From positions 806,001-870,000 of the forward strand of contig CAWAJR010000003.1 in NCBI GenBank assembly GCA_963782465.1: a stretch of DNA of 64,000 nt. Direction: 5' to 3'. Positions 1 through 8,337 of the stretch are shown here, piece after piece (within the stretch, counting starts at the first letter, position 1; the number at the start of each line of letters is the position of its first letter). The translations under genes were made by a program, and so were the position numbers. The notes beneath the pieces were generated by a model. That model was not told the origin of the DNA. It worked only from the letters and a program-made list of their open reading frames with translations, and ran no database searches. The DNA comes from JAODBJ01 sp963782465. Its GTDB lineage: Bacteria; Actinomycetota; Acidimicrobiia; IMCC26256; PALSA-610.

Positions 1-927
1 CGCGGTCGTCGCGGCGGCGATCGCGTTCTCCACGTTGAACGGCCCGACGAGGGAGGTCGTCACCGGCGTCTGCGTACCGTCGGGCCAGCAGATCTCGAAC
101 CGGGTCCCGTCGCCCGAGAACGCGATGTCGGTGGCGTGCACGTCGCCGTGACGCGCGCTGTAGGTCAGCACGTGCAGGCCCGCGTGGCGGGAACGTTCGG
201 CGAGGAGCGCGCCGTGGTCGTCGTCGACGTTGATCGCGGCCAGATCGGTGAACGGCAACGTGAACAGGCGCGCCTTGGCTTCGAAGTACGCGTCGATCGT
301 CCCGTGGAAGTCGAGGTGATCGTGCGTGAGGTTCGTGAAGCACGCCACCGTGAAGTGCGTCGCGTCGACACGGTGTTGCGCGAGCGCGTGCGACGACACT
401 TCCATTGCGACCGTCCCGACGCCGGCGCGACGCATCTGCGCGAAGAGCGCTTGGAGTTCGGGTGCCTCCGGCGTCGTGTGCACGGGTGCCGAGATGTTCA
501 TCCCGACTCGCGTTTCGATCGTCCCGATGAGCCCGGTGGTCACGCCGGCCGCGCGTGCGATCGCGTCGAGCAGGTATGTCGTCGTCGTCTTGCCGTTCGT
601 CCCCGTGACCCCGAGTACCCGCAGGTCCCGCGACGGATCGTCGAGCACCCGAGCGGCCAGCGGGCCGACGACTTCCCGAACCGAACGGACGCGCACCTGA
701 GGTACGTCGAGCCCGTCGATGAAGTGCTCGACGAGCAACGCCCTCGCGCCGCGCTCGAGCGCCGCGGGCGCGTGGAGATGCCCGTCGGTCGCGGTTCCCG
801 GCACGCACGCGAAGAGCGCGCCGGGACGACTGGTACGGCTGTCGGCCACGACAATGTCGATGTCGACGTCGTCCCCACCACGGGCGTCGAGCACATCGAA
901 ACCGTCGAGGAGGTCGTGCAGGCGCAC
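1..927 (-). CDS. murE: MurE, UDP-N-acetylmuramyl-tripeptide synthetase (3' part outside window)
   Basis: Cytoplasmic Mur ligase that adds the third residue of the peptidoglycan stem peptide to UDP-MurNAc-L-Ala-D-Glu using ATP. The 309 codons present hold the N-terminal Mur domain and most of the central ATPase domain: the P-loop GVTGTNGKTTT, a SSHAL motif and NLTHDHLDFHG. The DNPR region that tells diaminopimelate from lysine enzymes lies beyond the window edge. The chosen GTG start at 927 follows a GGGGGG ribosome site and sits 8 nt after the ftsI stop, which fits co-transcription. Family assignment is secure; substrate choice cannot be read here. Confidence 0.93.
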   Translation of the reverse strand, partial: MRLHDLLDGFDVLDARGGDDVDIDIVVADSRTSRPGALFACVPGTATDGHLHAPAALERGARALLVEHFIDGLDVPQVRVRSVREVVGPLAARVLDDPSRDLRVLGVTGTNGKTTTTYLLDAIARAAGVTTGLIGTIETRVGMNISAPVHTTPEAPELQALFAQMRRAGVGTVAMEVSSHALAQHRVDATHFTVACFTNLTHDHLDFHGTIDAYFEAKARLFTLPFTDLAAINVDDDHGALLAERSRHAGLHVLTYSARHGDVHATDIAFSGDGTRFEICWPDGTQTPVTTSLVGPFNVENAIAAATTA

Positions 928-935
928 GTGCCCCC

Positions 936-2888
936 CTAGTGGTTCGGTGGAGTTGCCGACGGCAGCGTACCGGCCGTCTGTCGAGCAACCGTGGTCGACG
1001 GGGAACGTTGCTTCGTCTGCGCCTTCCGCGCGATCAGGTTCGCGAGGTCGGCCCCGTGCGGCACCGTGCAATCCTCGCCTTGCACCTGCGCGGTGTGCTG
1101 CGCGAGCTCCCATTGCGTGCTGTTCGGATCGGCCGGCGGGACCCGCAGGAGCCGCAGCGCGGCCCCGGCGACCTCGGAGAACACGGGAGCGGCCGCACGG
1201 CCGCCGTAGATCGGCACCGGTTCGTCGAGCACGATGATGGCGGCGATCCGCGGCGCTTCGGCCGGCGCGTAGCCGATGAACGAGGCCATGTACTTGTCGG
1301 TGTAGCCGCCGCTGTCGCTCGGCTTGCGCGACGTACCGGTCTTGCCGGCGACCGTGTAGCCCGGAATGGCCGCGCAGGCGCCGGTGCCGTTCGACACGAC
1401 CTGCGTGAGCATCGACGTCATCTGCGCCGCGGTCGACGCGGACACGACACGCCGGCCCGCGGGCGAATGGCGGCGGTGCCGCACACCGTTCGCGTCGATC
1501 GTCGCGTCGAGCAGGCGCGGCGCCCGGGTCACGCCGCCGTTGGCGATCGTCGTGTACACGTCGAGCATCTGCTGCGCGGATACCGCGATGCCGTAACCGA
1601 TCGGTACCGACGCCAGCCCGGTCGCGTAGTACTCGCTCAGGGGCAACAAGATGCCCGGGGCTTCCGCCGGGAAGTTCACCGCGGTCTTCTGACCGAGACC
1701 GAACGCGCGCAGACCGGCGTCGAGTCGTTCCTTCCCGAGCAATCGTGCGATCTCGATCGTGCCGACGTTCGACGACTCGCGCAGGATGTCGGTCGTGGTG
1801 TACGTCGCCAGCCCGTGCACGACGTCGTCGACGAACGTCGCGCCGCCGACCTTGAGCTTGCCCGGGACCTGGAACGGCGTCGTCGGCGAGATCAGACCGT
1901 GCTCGATCGACTCGGAAATGGTGATGACCTTGTTCGTCGAACCGGGTTCGAAGACGTCGACCAGCGGACTGTTGCGTTCGGTCGCGGTCGCCGGGTGCGC
2001 CGACTGGCCGCCCGACGCGCCGTCGACGGTTGCCATCGAAAGGATGTTGCCCGTCTTGACGTCCATCACGACCGCCATGCCGCCCTTGGCGTTGGACGCC
2101 GCCACCTCGTCGACGAGCGAACGCTCCGTCTGGTACTGCAGCGCCTCGTCGATCGTGAGCACGAGATCGGTGCCGCGCACCGCCGGTTTGTTGTGCCGAA
2201 CCGTGCGCGGGATCTCGCGACCTTCGACGTCGCGTTCCGATTCGATCTCGCCCGGTTTCCCGGCCAGCACCCTGTTGTATTCGCCCTCCAGCCCGGTGAG
2301 ACCGGTCTGGTCGGTGCCGACCAGACCGAGCACGGGTGCGGCAAGCGTTCGCGCCGGGTACACGCGCGTCGGTTCCTCGATGAACGCGACGCCGGGGAGG
2401 TTCAGCGCTCGAACCCGTTTCGCGACGCTGTCGTCGACCCGGCGCGCGATGTAGACGAACTGCAACGACGTGTCGCTCAAACGCGCCGTCAGCGTCGAGA
2501 CCGGCACGCCGACGACCGGCGCGAGCTTCGCGGCGTAGCCCGCCGGGTCGCTGACCACCTGCGGGTTCGCCCACACGGTCGGCTGCTGTACCGACAGGGC
2601 AAGGTCGTGGCCGGTGCGGTCGAAGATGCTGCCCCGGTCGGCCGGGAGCGTGACCGTGTCGAGGCGCTGTTTCAGCGCCAGGTTCTCGTAGTGACGGCCC
2701 GACACCGCCTGCAGTTGCACGAGCCTCACCGTGAGCACCGCGAACACCATCAGCGTGACCACCGCGCAGGCCGTGAGCCGCCGGCGCGCGAGGCGGGCGA
2801 GCGCGGCGGGGTTCGCCCGGCGAGGCCGCGGCGGCGCCGCGATCGGGCGACGGGTGGGGCGGTCGTAACCGTTACGGACTGGGGGCAA
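936..2888 (-). CDS. ftsI: FtsI / PBP3, septal peptidoglycan transpeptidase
   Basis: Class B penicillin-binding protein that cross-links septal peptidoglycan outside the membrane with FtsW and FtsL. The 650-aa product has one N-terminal membrane anchor (about residues 39-58), a dimerisation domain, and a transpeptidase domain with all three catalytic motifs: S317-T-N-K320 (SxxK), S372-S-N374 (SxN) and K516-T-G518 (KTG). No PASTA domain is visible at the C-terminus, so it is of FtsI rather than PBP2x type. It overlaps the end of ftsL by 17 nt and precedes murE by 8 nt within the dcw operon. Confidence 0.96.
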   Translation of the reverse strand: MPPVRNGYDRPTRRPIAAPPRPRRANPAALARLARRRLTACAVVTLMVFAVLTVRLVQLQAVSGRHYENLALKQRLDTVTLPADRGSIFDRTGHDLALSVQQPTVWANPQVVSDPAGYAAKLAPVVGVPVSTLTARLSDTSLQFVYIARRVDDSVAKRVRALNLPGVAFIEEPTRVYPARTLAAPVLGLVGTDQTGLTGLEGEYNRVLAGKPGEIESERDVEGREIPRTVRHNKPAVRGTDLVLTIDEALQYQTERSLVDEVAASNAKGGMAVVMDVKTGNILSMATVDGASGGQSAHPATATERNSPLVDVFEPGSTNKVITISESIEHGLISPTTPFQVPGKLKVGGATFVDDVVHGLATYTTTDILRESSNVGTIEIARLLGKERLDAGLRAFGLGQKTAVNFPAEAPGILLPLSEYYATGLASVPIGYGIAVSAQQMLDVYTTIANGGVTRAPRLLDATIDANGVRHRRHSPAGRRVVSASTAAQMTSMLTQVVSNGTGACAAIPGYTVAGKTGTSRKPSDSGGYTDKYMASFIGYAPAEAPRIAAIIVLDEPVPIYGGRAAAPVFSEVAGAALRLLRVPPADPNSTQWELAQHTAQVQGEDCTVPHGADLANLIARKAQTKQRSPSTTVARQTAGTLPSATPPNH

Positions 2889-3339
2889 AGTGGGGCTTCA
2901 CGGAGGAGTACGGCGTCGTCGACGCCTTCTCGGCCTGGGTCTTCTTGGGCGCGGCCAGCGGAGCGTCGAGGATGTAGTGGACCTGCGACGCCGGCACCAG
3001 CCCGAGCCTGCTCGCCTTCGCGAGGATCGTCTCCGGAGCGTCACGCTCGGCGACTTCGGCGCGGAGGTGCTCGTACGCGTTCTGCTCGATCGCCCGTTGC
3101 TGGGTGATGCGGTCGAGGCGGAACTGGCCTTGCACCATGAACACGTTGAACGCCACGAGCATGAACAACGCGCCGACCGAGATGATCGACCCGAGCCACA
3201 ACGCGAGCCGCGGTTGGAAACGCGCTCGACGTTCGACGACCCGTAGATGCGGCTCGCCGGCTGCGATTTCCTCGCCGTACTCGGCTGCGTCGCCGAGCGG
3301 GCCGTGCCCGTCCTCGAGCGGTTCGGGAACCGTGCTCAT
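2872..3339 (-). CDS. ftsL: FtsL-like septum protein
   Basis: Small bitopic division protein of 155 aa. A charged cytoplasmic N-terminus of about 45 residues is followed by one membrane helix (SIISVGALFMLVAFNVFMVQ), then a short extracytoplasmic segment with coiled-coil-like spacing and a LAKASRLGLVPASQVHYI stretch typical of FtsL/DivIC-type proteins. FtsL bridges FtsI/FtsW to the FtsQ-DivIC complex. Sequence conservation in this family is poor, so the name rests on topology plus position between rsmH and ftsI. Its ATG overlaps the rsmH stop by 4 nt, indicating translational coupling. Confidence 0.85.
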   Translation of the reverse strand: MSTVPEPLEDGHGPLGDAAEYGEEIAAGEPHLRVVERRARFQPRLALWLGSIISVGALFMLVAFNVFMVQGQFRLDRITQQRAIEQNAYEHLRAEVAERDAPETILAKASRLGLVPASQVHYILDAPLAAPKKTQAEKASTTPYSSVKPHFAPSP

Positions 3340-4274
3340 GGCCGAGCGGTCCGTTCAACGGCGCGCAAGCGCGCACTCTCGGCTCGCGGGTTGGCCTCGA
3401 TCTCTTCCGTCGAGGGCCGCAGCGGGCGGCGCGACACCAGGTTCACGAGCGACTCGCGTTCGGGTTCCACCGGCAGCTTCGGCGGTTCGTCGTCGTTGCG
3501 ACCCGCCCACGCATCGAAGGTGCGCTTCACCAACCGGTCTTCGAGCGAGTGGTACGCAAGGACGAGGATGCGCCCGCCGGGGCCGACGAGATGGACCGAC
3601 TCGTCGAGGCCCTCGGCCAGGTTCGGCAGCTCGCGGTTCACTTCCATCCGAATCGCCTGGAAGGTCCGGCGCGCCGGGTGCGGCCCACGCCGGCGCGCGG
3701 GCGCCGGGATGCCCCGTTTGATGGCGTCGACCAGCTCGCCGGTCGTCGTCATCGGTCGTGCGTTCACGATCTCGCGCGCGATGCGCCGGGCGAAACGTTC
3801 CTCGCCGTACCGTGCGATCACGTCGCGCAACGAATCCTCGTCGTAGTTGTTCAACACGTCGCTCGCGGTCAGCGTCTGCTTCGCGTCCATCCGCATGTCG
3901 AGCGGCGCATCGAAGCGGTACGAGAACCCGCGTTCGGGCCGGTCGAGCTGATGACTGCTGACGCCGAGATCCATGAGCACCCCCGTGACGAACTTGTTGC
4001 CGTGCCGGCGCGCCAGGCGCGCCATGTCTTCGAACCCACCTTGCGCCACCTCCGCCCGCTCACCGAAGTGGGCGAGCCGGGTGCGTGCCACGGCGACGGC
4101 TGCTTCGTCACGGTCGATACCGAACAACGAACAATCGGGCCTCGCATCGAGGATCGCCGCGGCGTGACCCGCCCCGCCGACCGTGGCATCGATGACCAGC
4201 CCGGCGGGGACGGGCGCGAGCAGCTCGACCACCTCCCGAACCATGACCGGAAGGTGCGAGAACTCGGCCTCCAT
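3336..4274 (-). CDS. rsmH: RsmH (MraW), 16S rRNA m4C1402 methyltransferase
   Basis: SAM-dependent methyltransferase that N4-methylates C1402 of 16S rRNA; its gene sits classically in the dcw cluster. The protein opens with HLPVMVREVVELL and carries the SAM-binding loop DATVGGAGHA, the DLGVSSHQLD motif, the RGFSYRFDAPLDMRMD segment and the LAYHSLEDRLVK motif. I chose the ATG at 4274 because GAGGGG lies just upstream of it; a GTG at 4298 in the same frame would add eight poorly conserved residues. Length is about 312 aa, as expected. Confidence 0.96.
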   Translation of the reverse strand: MEAEFSHLPVMVREVVELLAPVPAGLVIDATVGGAGHAAAILDARPDCSLFGIDRDEAAVAVARTRLAHFGERAEVAQGGFEDMARLARRHGNKFVTGVLMDLGVSSHQLDRPERGFSYRFDAPLDMRMDAKQTLTASDVLNNYDEDSLRDVIARYGEERFARRIAREIVNARPMTTTGELVDAIKRGIPAPARRRGPHPARRTFQAIRMEVNRELPNLAEGLDESVHLVGPGGRILVLAYHSLEDRLVKRTFDAWAGRNDDEPPKLPVEPERESLVNLVSRRPLRPSTEEIEANPRAESARLRAVERTARP

Positions 4275-4484
4275 GTGCTTCCCCTCGCCGTTCTGCACGT
4301 GGACCGTGATGATGAACGTCGCCGGGCTCGTCTTCAGCCCCCCGGTCGGACAGGCGCCGCCCGGGATGTCTCCCCGGGTCGGCTCGGCTGAAAGCGGGCG
4401 GAGTAGGGGCCAACAACCGCGCCGGCCGGGAGGCTGAAGACGAGCCCGTGACAGGCCCGATATGTCAAAGAATTTCGTGTTCGC
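4275..4484. other. mraZ-rsmH intergenic stretch
   Basis: The 210 bp between the rsmH start and the mraZ stop hold no supportable gene. A CCCGGG-loop-CCCGGG inverted repeat lies near 4369-4387 without a T-run, so I do not call it a terminator. The gap is longer than elsewhere in this tightly packed operon and could hold a secondary promoter for rsmH onward; no convincing -10/-35 pair was recognised by eye. Confidence 0.4.
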
Positions 4485-4913
4485 TTACATCCCGAAGTCG
4501 GGGATGTCGGTGGCCGCGAGGATCGAGGCGTCGCCCTCGCGGTCGCGGGCTTGGAATCGTTCGGCGTCCCAGATCTCGATGCGGTGGTACATGCCGGCGA
4601 CGATCACGTCGCGGGTGAGGCCGGCGAAGTCGCGCAGGTTCTGCGGCACCGCGACCCGGCCCTGCTTGTCCGGGGTGAACTCGACTGCACCGGCGAACAG
4701 GGCCCGGGCCGCCTGCCGCTCGGCCGCACCGCGCTGTGCCGCTTCGCGCGCCTTGTCTGCCACTTGGACGAACTCCTCGACCGGGTAGACGGCCAGGCAG
4801 CCGTCGAGCGCCTTGGCCATCACCGCGCCGCCCTCGAGCTGGTCGCGGAACCGAGCCGGGAGGATGACCCTCCCCTTCGCGTCGAGCGAGTGCTGGTGCT
4901 CTCCGAGGAACAT
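4485..4913 (-). CDS. mraZ: MraZ, dcw-operon transcriptional repressor
   Basis: AbrB-like DNA-binding protein that binds tandem repeats upstream of its own operon and represses it. The 142-aa product starts MFLGEHQHSLDAKGRV, followed by ILPARFRDQL, and has the two tandem SpoVT/AbrB-type halves of the family, the second marked by DKQGRVAVPQNLRDFAGL. The open frame continues 31 codons upstream but without family similarity, so the ATG at 4913 is taken as the start. It is first gene of the dcw operon here; its probable target boxes lie about 100 bp upstream. Confidence 0.95.
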   Translation of the reverse strand: MFLGEHQHSLDAKGRVILPARFRDQLEGGAVMAKALDGCLAVYPVEEFVQVADKAREAAQRGAAERQAARALFAGAVEFTPDKQGRVAVPQNLRDFAGLTRDVIVAGMYHRIEIWDAERFQARDREGDASILAATDIPDFGM

Positions 4914-5015
4914 CTCGCCCGCACCACCTGCACCTTCCGACTCGAGCCCCGGTTGAGGCCCCTCCGACCAACCGGACGCGGGGAAGGCGCACCTGTCCCG
5001 CCACACCCCCGTCCA

Positions 5016-5049
5016 CCACTGCGCTCCACCCTATGCCACTTCCCTCCAC
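5016..5049 (-). promoter_or_regulatory. MraZ box array upstream of mraZ
   Basis: On the minus strand four GTGG direct repeats occur with exact 10-bp periodicity (plus-strand CCAC at 5016, 5026, 5036 and 5046), reading GTGGAGGGAAGTGG and onward. Helically phased, G-rich direct repeats in front of mraZ are the known binding pattern of MraZ family repressors. Position relative to a transcription start is not known. The array lies 103 bp upstream of the mraZ ATG. Confidence 0.7.
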
Positions 5050-5213
5050 ATCGTCAACCCCACGCACCCCTTCCGCCAACACTGGCCCCACCGGCGCGCG
5101 ACGTCGTCCCCGCTGCTCGAGGTGCCGGTCGCCCGACCTGCTCGCCATCGTCCGCGTTCTCACCGTGGAAGGCGCGCGCCTCGTCGAGGAAGCGCGCCGG
5201 CTGCTCGGCTGCC

Positions 5214-5724
5214 TCAGCCGCGTTGGGTTGCGCGCACGATCGGTCGGTAGGAGACACCGAGGAGCACGAACCCGGGTGCGAGGCCGGCGACGGTTGCGAT
5301 CACGGCAGCAGAGGCGCCGGCCACCGCTGCCGCGAGCCCTGCCACACCGCACGTCGTGATCGCTGCGCCGAGCGCGTCGTGGAACGGCTGATGCCAAACG
5401 GCGGCGAGCACGAAGAAGTGGGCGCCGACGACGAGCGAGATCCAGGCGATGACAGCATCGCCTGCGTGGAGCGGACCTGTCAGCACGACGGCGCCCGCAA
5501 CGATGGCGATCACCTCGCCGGCGACCGTGCACCAATACGCGCGACCGAACCTCGCCGCGTGGTGCCGCATCGAGGCGATGAGTATGGCGCATCGCGACGA
5601 GCAGCCCGACGAACGCGACAGTCGCGATCGTGCGCAGCACTTGCGCCGGCGTGTTCGGAAGCGTCGATGCGTTCGCCATCACGTAGACGAAGCCGAGCAC
5701 GCCGCCGATGATCGCCCCGGTCAT
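5214..5724 (-). CDS. Small membrane protein, frameshifted near 5560-5590
   Basis: The N-terminal part (start ATG 5724) reads MTGAIIGGVLGFVYVMANAS and runs through a membrane helix to about 5590. The remainder continues in another frame from about 5570 (RHHAARFGRAYW, then VAGEVIAIVAGAVVLTG) to the stop at 5214. Joined, they give an approximately 169-aa protein with about five hydrophobic segments, resembling a common uncharacterised actinobacterial membrane family. The break leaves hydrophobic coding sense on both sides, so either a recent pseudogene or a sequencing indel. Function unknown. Confidence 0.65.
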
Positions 5725-5752
5725 GGTCGAGCGCGCGCACGTGTACCGGCGC

Positions 5753-6166
5753 TCATTGCACGGCGGGCGGTACGTGCTTCAGGAGGCGTTCACCGGTGGC
5801 GTAGACGGCGAGGTGATGCACGACCGAGACGGCGCCGAGCGCGACGCCGAGCATTCGCTGATCGACCGTCCAGAGTGCGATCGCCGCGAGACCCGAGAGG
5901 GCCAGCTCTTCAACGAGGCGCGTCGGCTCGGCAAGCCGTCCAAGCTGGTGGAAGTCGACGGCACCCCAGACGCCGAACCCGATCGCCGGTACGCCGATGG
6001 CAAGCACCGTCCGAGACAGCGCGCTACCGCCGTGGCGGTACCCCCAGTAGCCGAAGGCAGCCACGACGCCCGCTTCCATCACGCCGCGCAGCGCCACGTT
6101 GGCCGCGACGGCCGGTGCGAGTGCTCGCTTCGTGGCCGTGGAGTCGATCGAGGGACGTGACATCAC
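5753..6166 (-). CDS. YrdB/DUF2568 family membrane protein
   Basis: The 137-aa product has four hydrophobic segments and the FGYWGYRHGGSALSRTVLAIG and WGAVDFHQLGRL blocks seen in the DUF2568 (YrdB) family of small four-helix membrane proteins. Biochemical role unknown. Its ATG overlaps the stop of the upstream hydrolase gene by 4 nt, so the two are probably translationally coupled, and the next membrane gene follows after 28 nt. The second Met (6163) is an alternative start. Confidence 0.75.
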   Translation of the reverse strand: MMSRPSIDSTATKRALAPAVAANVALRGVMEAGVVAAFGYWGYRHGGSALSRTVLAIGVPAIGFGVWGAVDFHQLGRLAEPTRLVEELALSGLAAIALWTVDQRMLGVALGAVSVVHHLAVYATGERLLKHVPPAVQ

Positions 6167-6992
6167 GCCGTGTCTGCGCGTTCCACGCGCTGGCAGAACT
6201 CGACAAGGTGCGGGTTCACGATGGCGGGGTACTCGACCTGCGGGTAATGGCCGGCGTTCGGGACCATCACGACCTCGCCATGCAGTCGTTGCCCGATCCA
6301 GCTTGCCTCCGCCTCCGGATCACGGAAATCAGGATCGGCCGCACCCATCACCACGAGCGTCGCCGCGTGCACGTCGTCGAGGCGCGCCTCGGCAGGATCG
6401 TGACTGGTGCGCGTGGCCGCGGTGAACGCCTTGCGGTGACCTGGGCGCCGCATGCTCGCCGCGACCGCGTCGCGGTGCTCGGCGAAGTCGACGGGCCGCT
6501 GCCCCGGATAGAGCTTCGGCATGTACGACGTCCACATCTTGGCGGCCCACGGTCCCGACATCAGTGCCTTGAACATCCACACCATGAGCGGGTTCGTCGG
6601 CGCATTGCGAACGAACGGCCCCAGCAACACCAAGCCATTCACGTCAGCCGGTTGCGCGGCAGCGGCCAGCACCGCACCTCCGGCCGCCATCGAGTTGCCC
6701 ATCACAACCGCGGCCCGCGGCCCAGTGCAGCGATCAGAGCCAGGATGTCGTCGGCGAGGGCAACGTCGTCGTAGCGGTCGAACGTGGCGTCGCTGTCACC
6801 ATGCCCGCGCAAATCCATCGTGGCGACCTGCAAACCTGCGGAGATCAGCGCGGGGACCGTATACCGGTAGCTGCTTCGCAGTTCCCCCATGCCAGGCACA
6901 CACACGACGAGCGCACCATCTCCGACGACGTCATAGGCGATACGACCGCCCGGCCGTTGGAGCATCTGTGTTGCGGGTGCAACTGATTGCAT
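6163..6992 (-). CDS. Alpha/beta hydrolase, frameshifted near 6711-6724
   Basis: The first 95 codons (from 6992) give the N-terminal hydrolase fold, with VVGDGALVVCVPGMGELRSS (oxyanion region) and MDLRGHGDSD. The second part, in another frame, holds the nucleophile elbow GNSMAAGG (Ser nucleophile), an acid strand LVVMGAADPDF and the catalytic His in VPNAGHYPQVEYP. The two join exactly where a hydrolase would read ALGRGPAVVMGNS, so a one-base indel in the CCGCGG run is responsible. A complete triad is thus encoded. Substrate unknown; the esterase/lactonase group is likely. Confidence 0.8.
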
Positions 6993-7008
6993 GACCCTCC
7001 TCTCGACG

Positions 7009-7338
7009 TCAGCTCTCCGTTCCGACGGCTTGCAGGTCGGGTTGCGCGGCCGGCGTTGTCGGCCGCGTCATGGCCCACGCCCCGGACCGGTCGAGCGCAA
7101 CGCTCAACGCCTCGTAGGCACCGAGCAGGCCGACACCCAGCAGGATGAAGGCGAAGATCCCAAGACTGTGCGCCATCGTCCACTCGCCGGATGCGAATGC
7201 GTGCGCGCCGGCGAGCGACTTCTCGTCGGAGAAGGGCCGCAGGGCCGGGTACGCCACGAAACACAAGCCCGACAAGACGAGCGCGACGCCGAACCCGGAC
7301 CGAGCGGGCGCCCGGCTCGGCGGCAACGTCGCCGGCAT
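7009..7338 (-). CDS. Hypothetical membrane protein, possibly truncated
   Basis: From the ATG at 7338 this gives about 109 aa with two clear hydrophobic segments (FGVALVLSGLCFVAYPALRPF and MAHSLGIFAFILLGVGLLGAYEAL). After about residue 85 the sequence becomes polar and proline-rich, which suggests that the original C-terminal helices were lost or frame-shifted away. The open frame extends upstream to 7416 but those residues look non-coding. It precedes the hydrolase gene by 16 nt. Not recognised as a named family. Confidence 0.5.
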   Translation of the reverse strand: MPATLPPSRAPARSGFGVALVLSGLCFVAYPALRPFSDEKSLAGAHAFASGEWTMAHSLGIFAFILLGVGLLGAYEALSVALDRSGAWAMTRPTTPAAQPDLQAVGTES

Positions 7339-7647
7339 CTCTAGGCTCCGGCAGCGGCCGCCTCCGGCGGGATGAACCGAAGCCGACGACTGCAAATCAC
7401 GCGAACTCTCACGCAATACCCGTACCCAGTTCCGCCCGACCGCAACCCGCCACCAAGACGCCCGGCAACGCGGCGCGCGTCACGGGATGATGATCGGCAT
7501 GCGCTCCCAGCCACGCACCGAGGCACCGGGCCGCGCTCCAGGCAGAAGTCGCCGCCTTCGGTTCCGATCGACCGCCTTGAAGCGCACCGGGCCTCCGGCG
7601 CGTGAAATCGTGCGACCACCGCGGCCGGCGTCGGGCAGGCTGAGGAG
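7339..7647. other. Divergent intergenic region
   Basis: The 309 bp between the leftward membrane gene and the rightward phosphatase gene hold no convincing coding sequence, tRNA or repeat. It probably contains both promoters. The only clear signal is GAGGAG abutting the GTG start at 7648. Confidence 0.4.
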
Positions 7648-8319
7648 GTGACGTCGCCCGAAACGCGCCTCATCCTCATCCGGCACGGCGAGTCCCGGGC
7701 ACAGGTCAGTGGCCGTTTCTCCGGGCACGACACCTGCACCGGGCTGACCGATCTCGGCCGACGGCAGGCCGAAGCGCTGCGAGACCGGTTGGCAACGACC
7801 GGCGAGCTCGGCGCGGTTGACGTGCTGTACACCAGCATCCTGGCCCGCTCGATCGAGACCGCCGCGATCGTCGGGCCTGCCTTCGACGCGCCGATCGCCC
7901 GGGCCGAGTGTGCGTGGTGCGAGATCCACCCCGGCGAGGCCGAAGGCCTGACCTACGAGGAGTTCCGGCAGCGGGTACCCCCTGGCGCCGACCCGGGCGA
8001 CCCGTTCCACCAGCGGGTACCGGGCGGCGAGACCTGGGCCGAGTTCTACGTGCGCGCCGGGTCACGGCTGCGTCGCGCGGCACGCGAACACGAGGGAGAA
8101 CGGATCGTCGTCGTCGCCCACGGCGGCACGATCGGTGCGAGCTTCATCGCATTCGGAGAGGTACCCATGCGCCGCGGCACCGACTTCACGCACGAAGCGA
8201 TCAACACGTCGGTCACGGAGTGGCGCGGCACCGGCGACCGATGGCGGCTCGCTCGTTTCAACGACGCCGCGCACCTGGCCGGGCTGGCATCGGAACCCGG
8301 CAAGCACCCGGCACCGTGA
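7648..8319 (+). CDS. Histidine phosphatase family protein
   Basis: Branch-1 histidine phosphatase/phosphoglycerate-mutase fold, 223 aa. The catalytic RHG motif is in LILIRHGESRAQ near residue 13, followed by GLTDLGRRQAEALRDRL, the LYTSILARSIETA segment, an acid in the WCEIHPGEAEG region and the second catalytic His in VVAHGGTIGASF. These proteins dephosphorylate small metabolites or phosphoproteins through a phosphohistidine intermediate; the substrate cannot be told from sequence. The GTG start has GAGGAG immediately upstream with essentially no spacer, which is tight. Gene stands alone, convergent with the next one. Confidence 0.88.
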   Translation: MTSPETRLILIRHGESRAQVSGRFSGHDTCTGLTDLGRRQAEALRDRLATTGELGAVDVLYTSILARSIETAAIVGPAFDAPIARAECAWCEIHPGEAEGLTYEEFRQRVPPGADPGDPFHQRVPGGETWAEFYVRAGSRLRRAAREHEGERIVVVAHGGTIGASFIAFGEVPMRRGTDFTHEAINTSVTEWRGTGDRWRLARFNDAAHLAGLASEPGKHPAP

Positions 8320-8337
8320 GCCCCCGGTCGTGCGCAG

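Noticed and set aside
136..939. Plus-strand frame at the left edge
   Set aside because: Antisense of murE, whose P-loop and other motifs are clear on the minus strand.
939..3107. A 722-codon plus-strand frame
   Set aside because: Antisense shadow of ftsI and ftsL.
4369..4387. CCCGGG-loop-CCCGGG inverted repeat as a terminator
   Set aside because: No T-run, self-complementary arms are common in GC-rich DNA, and it lies inside an operon.
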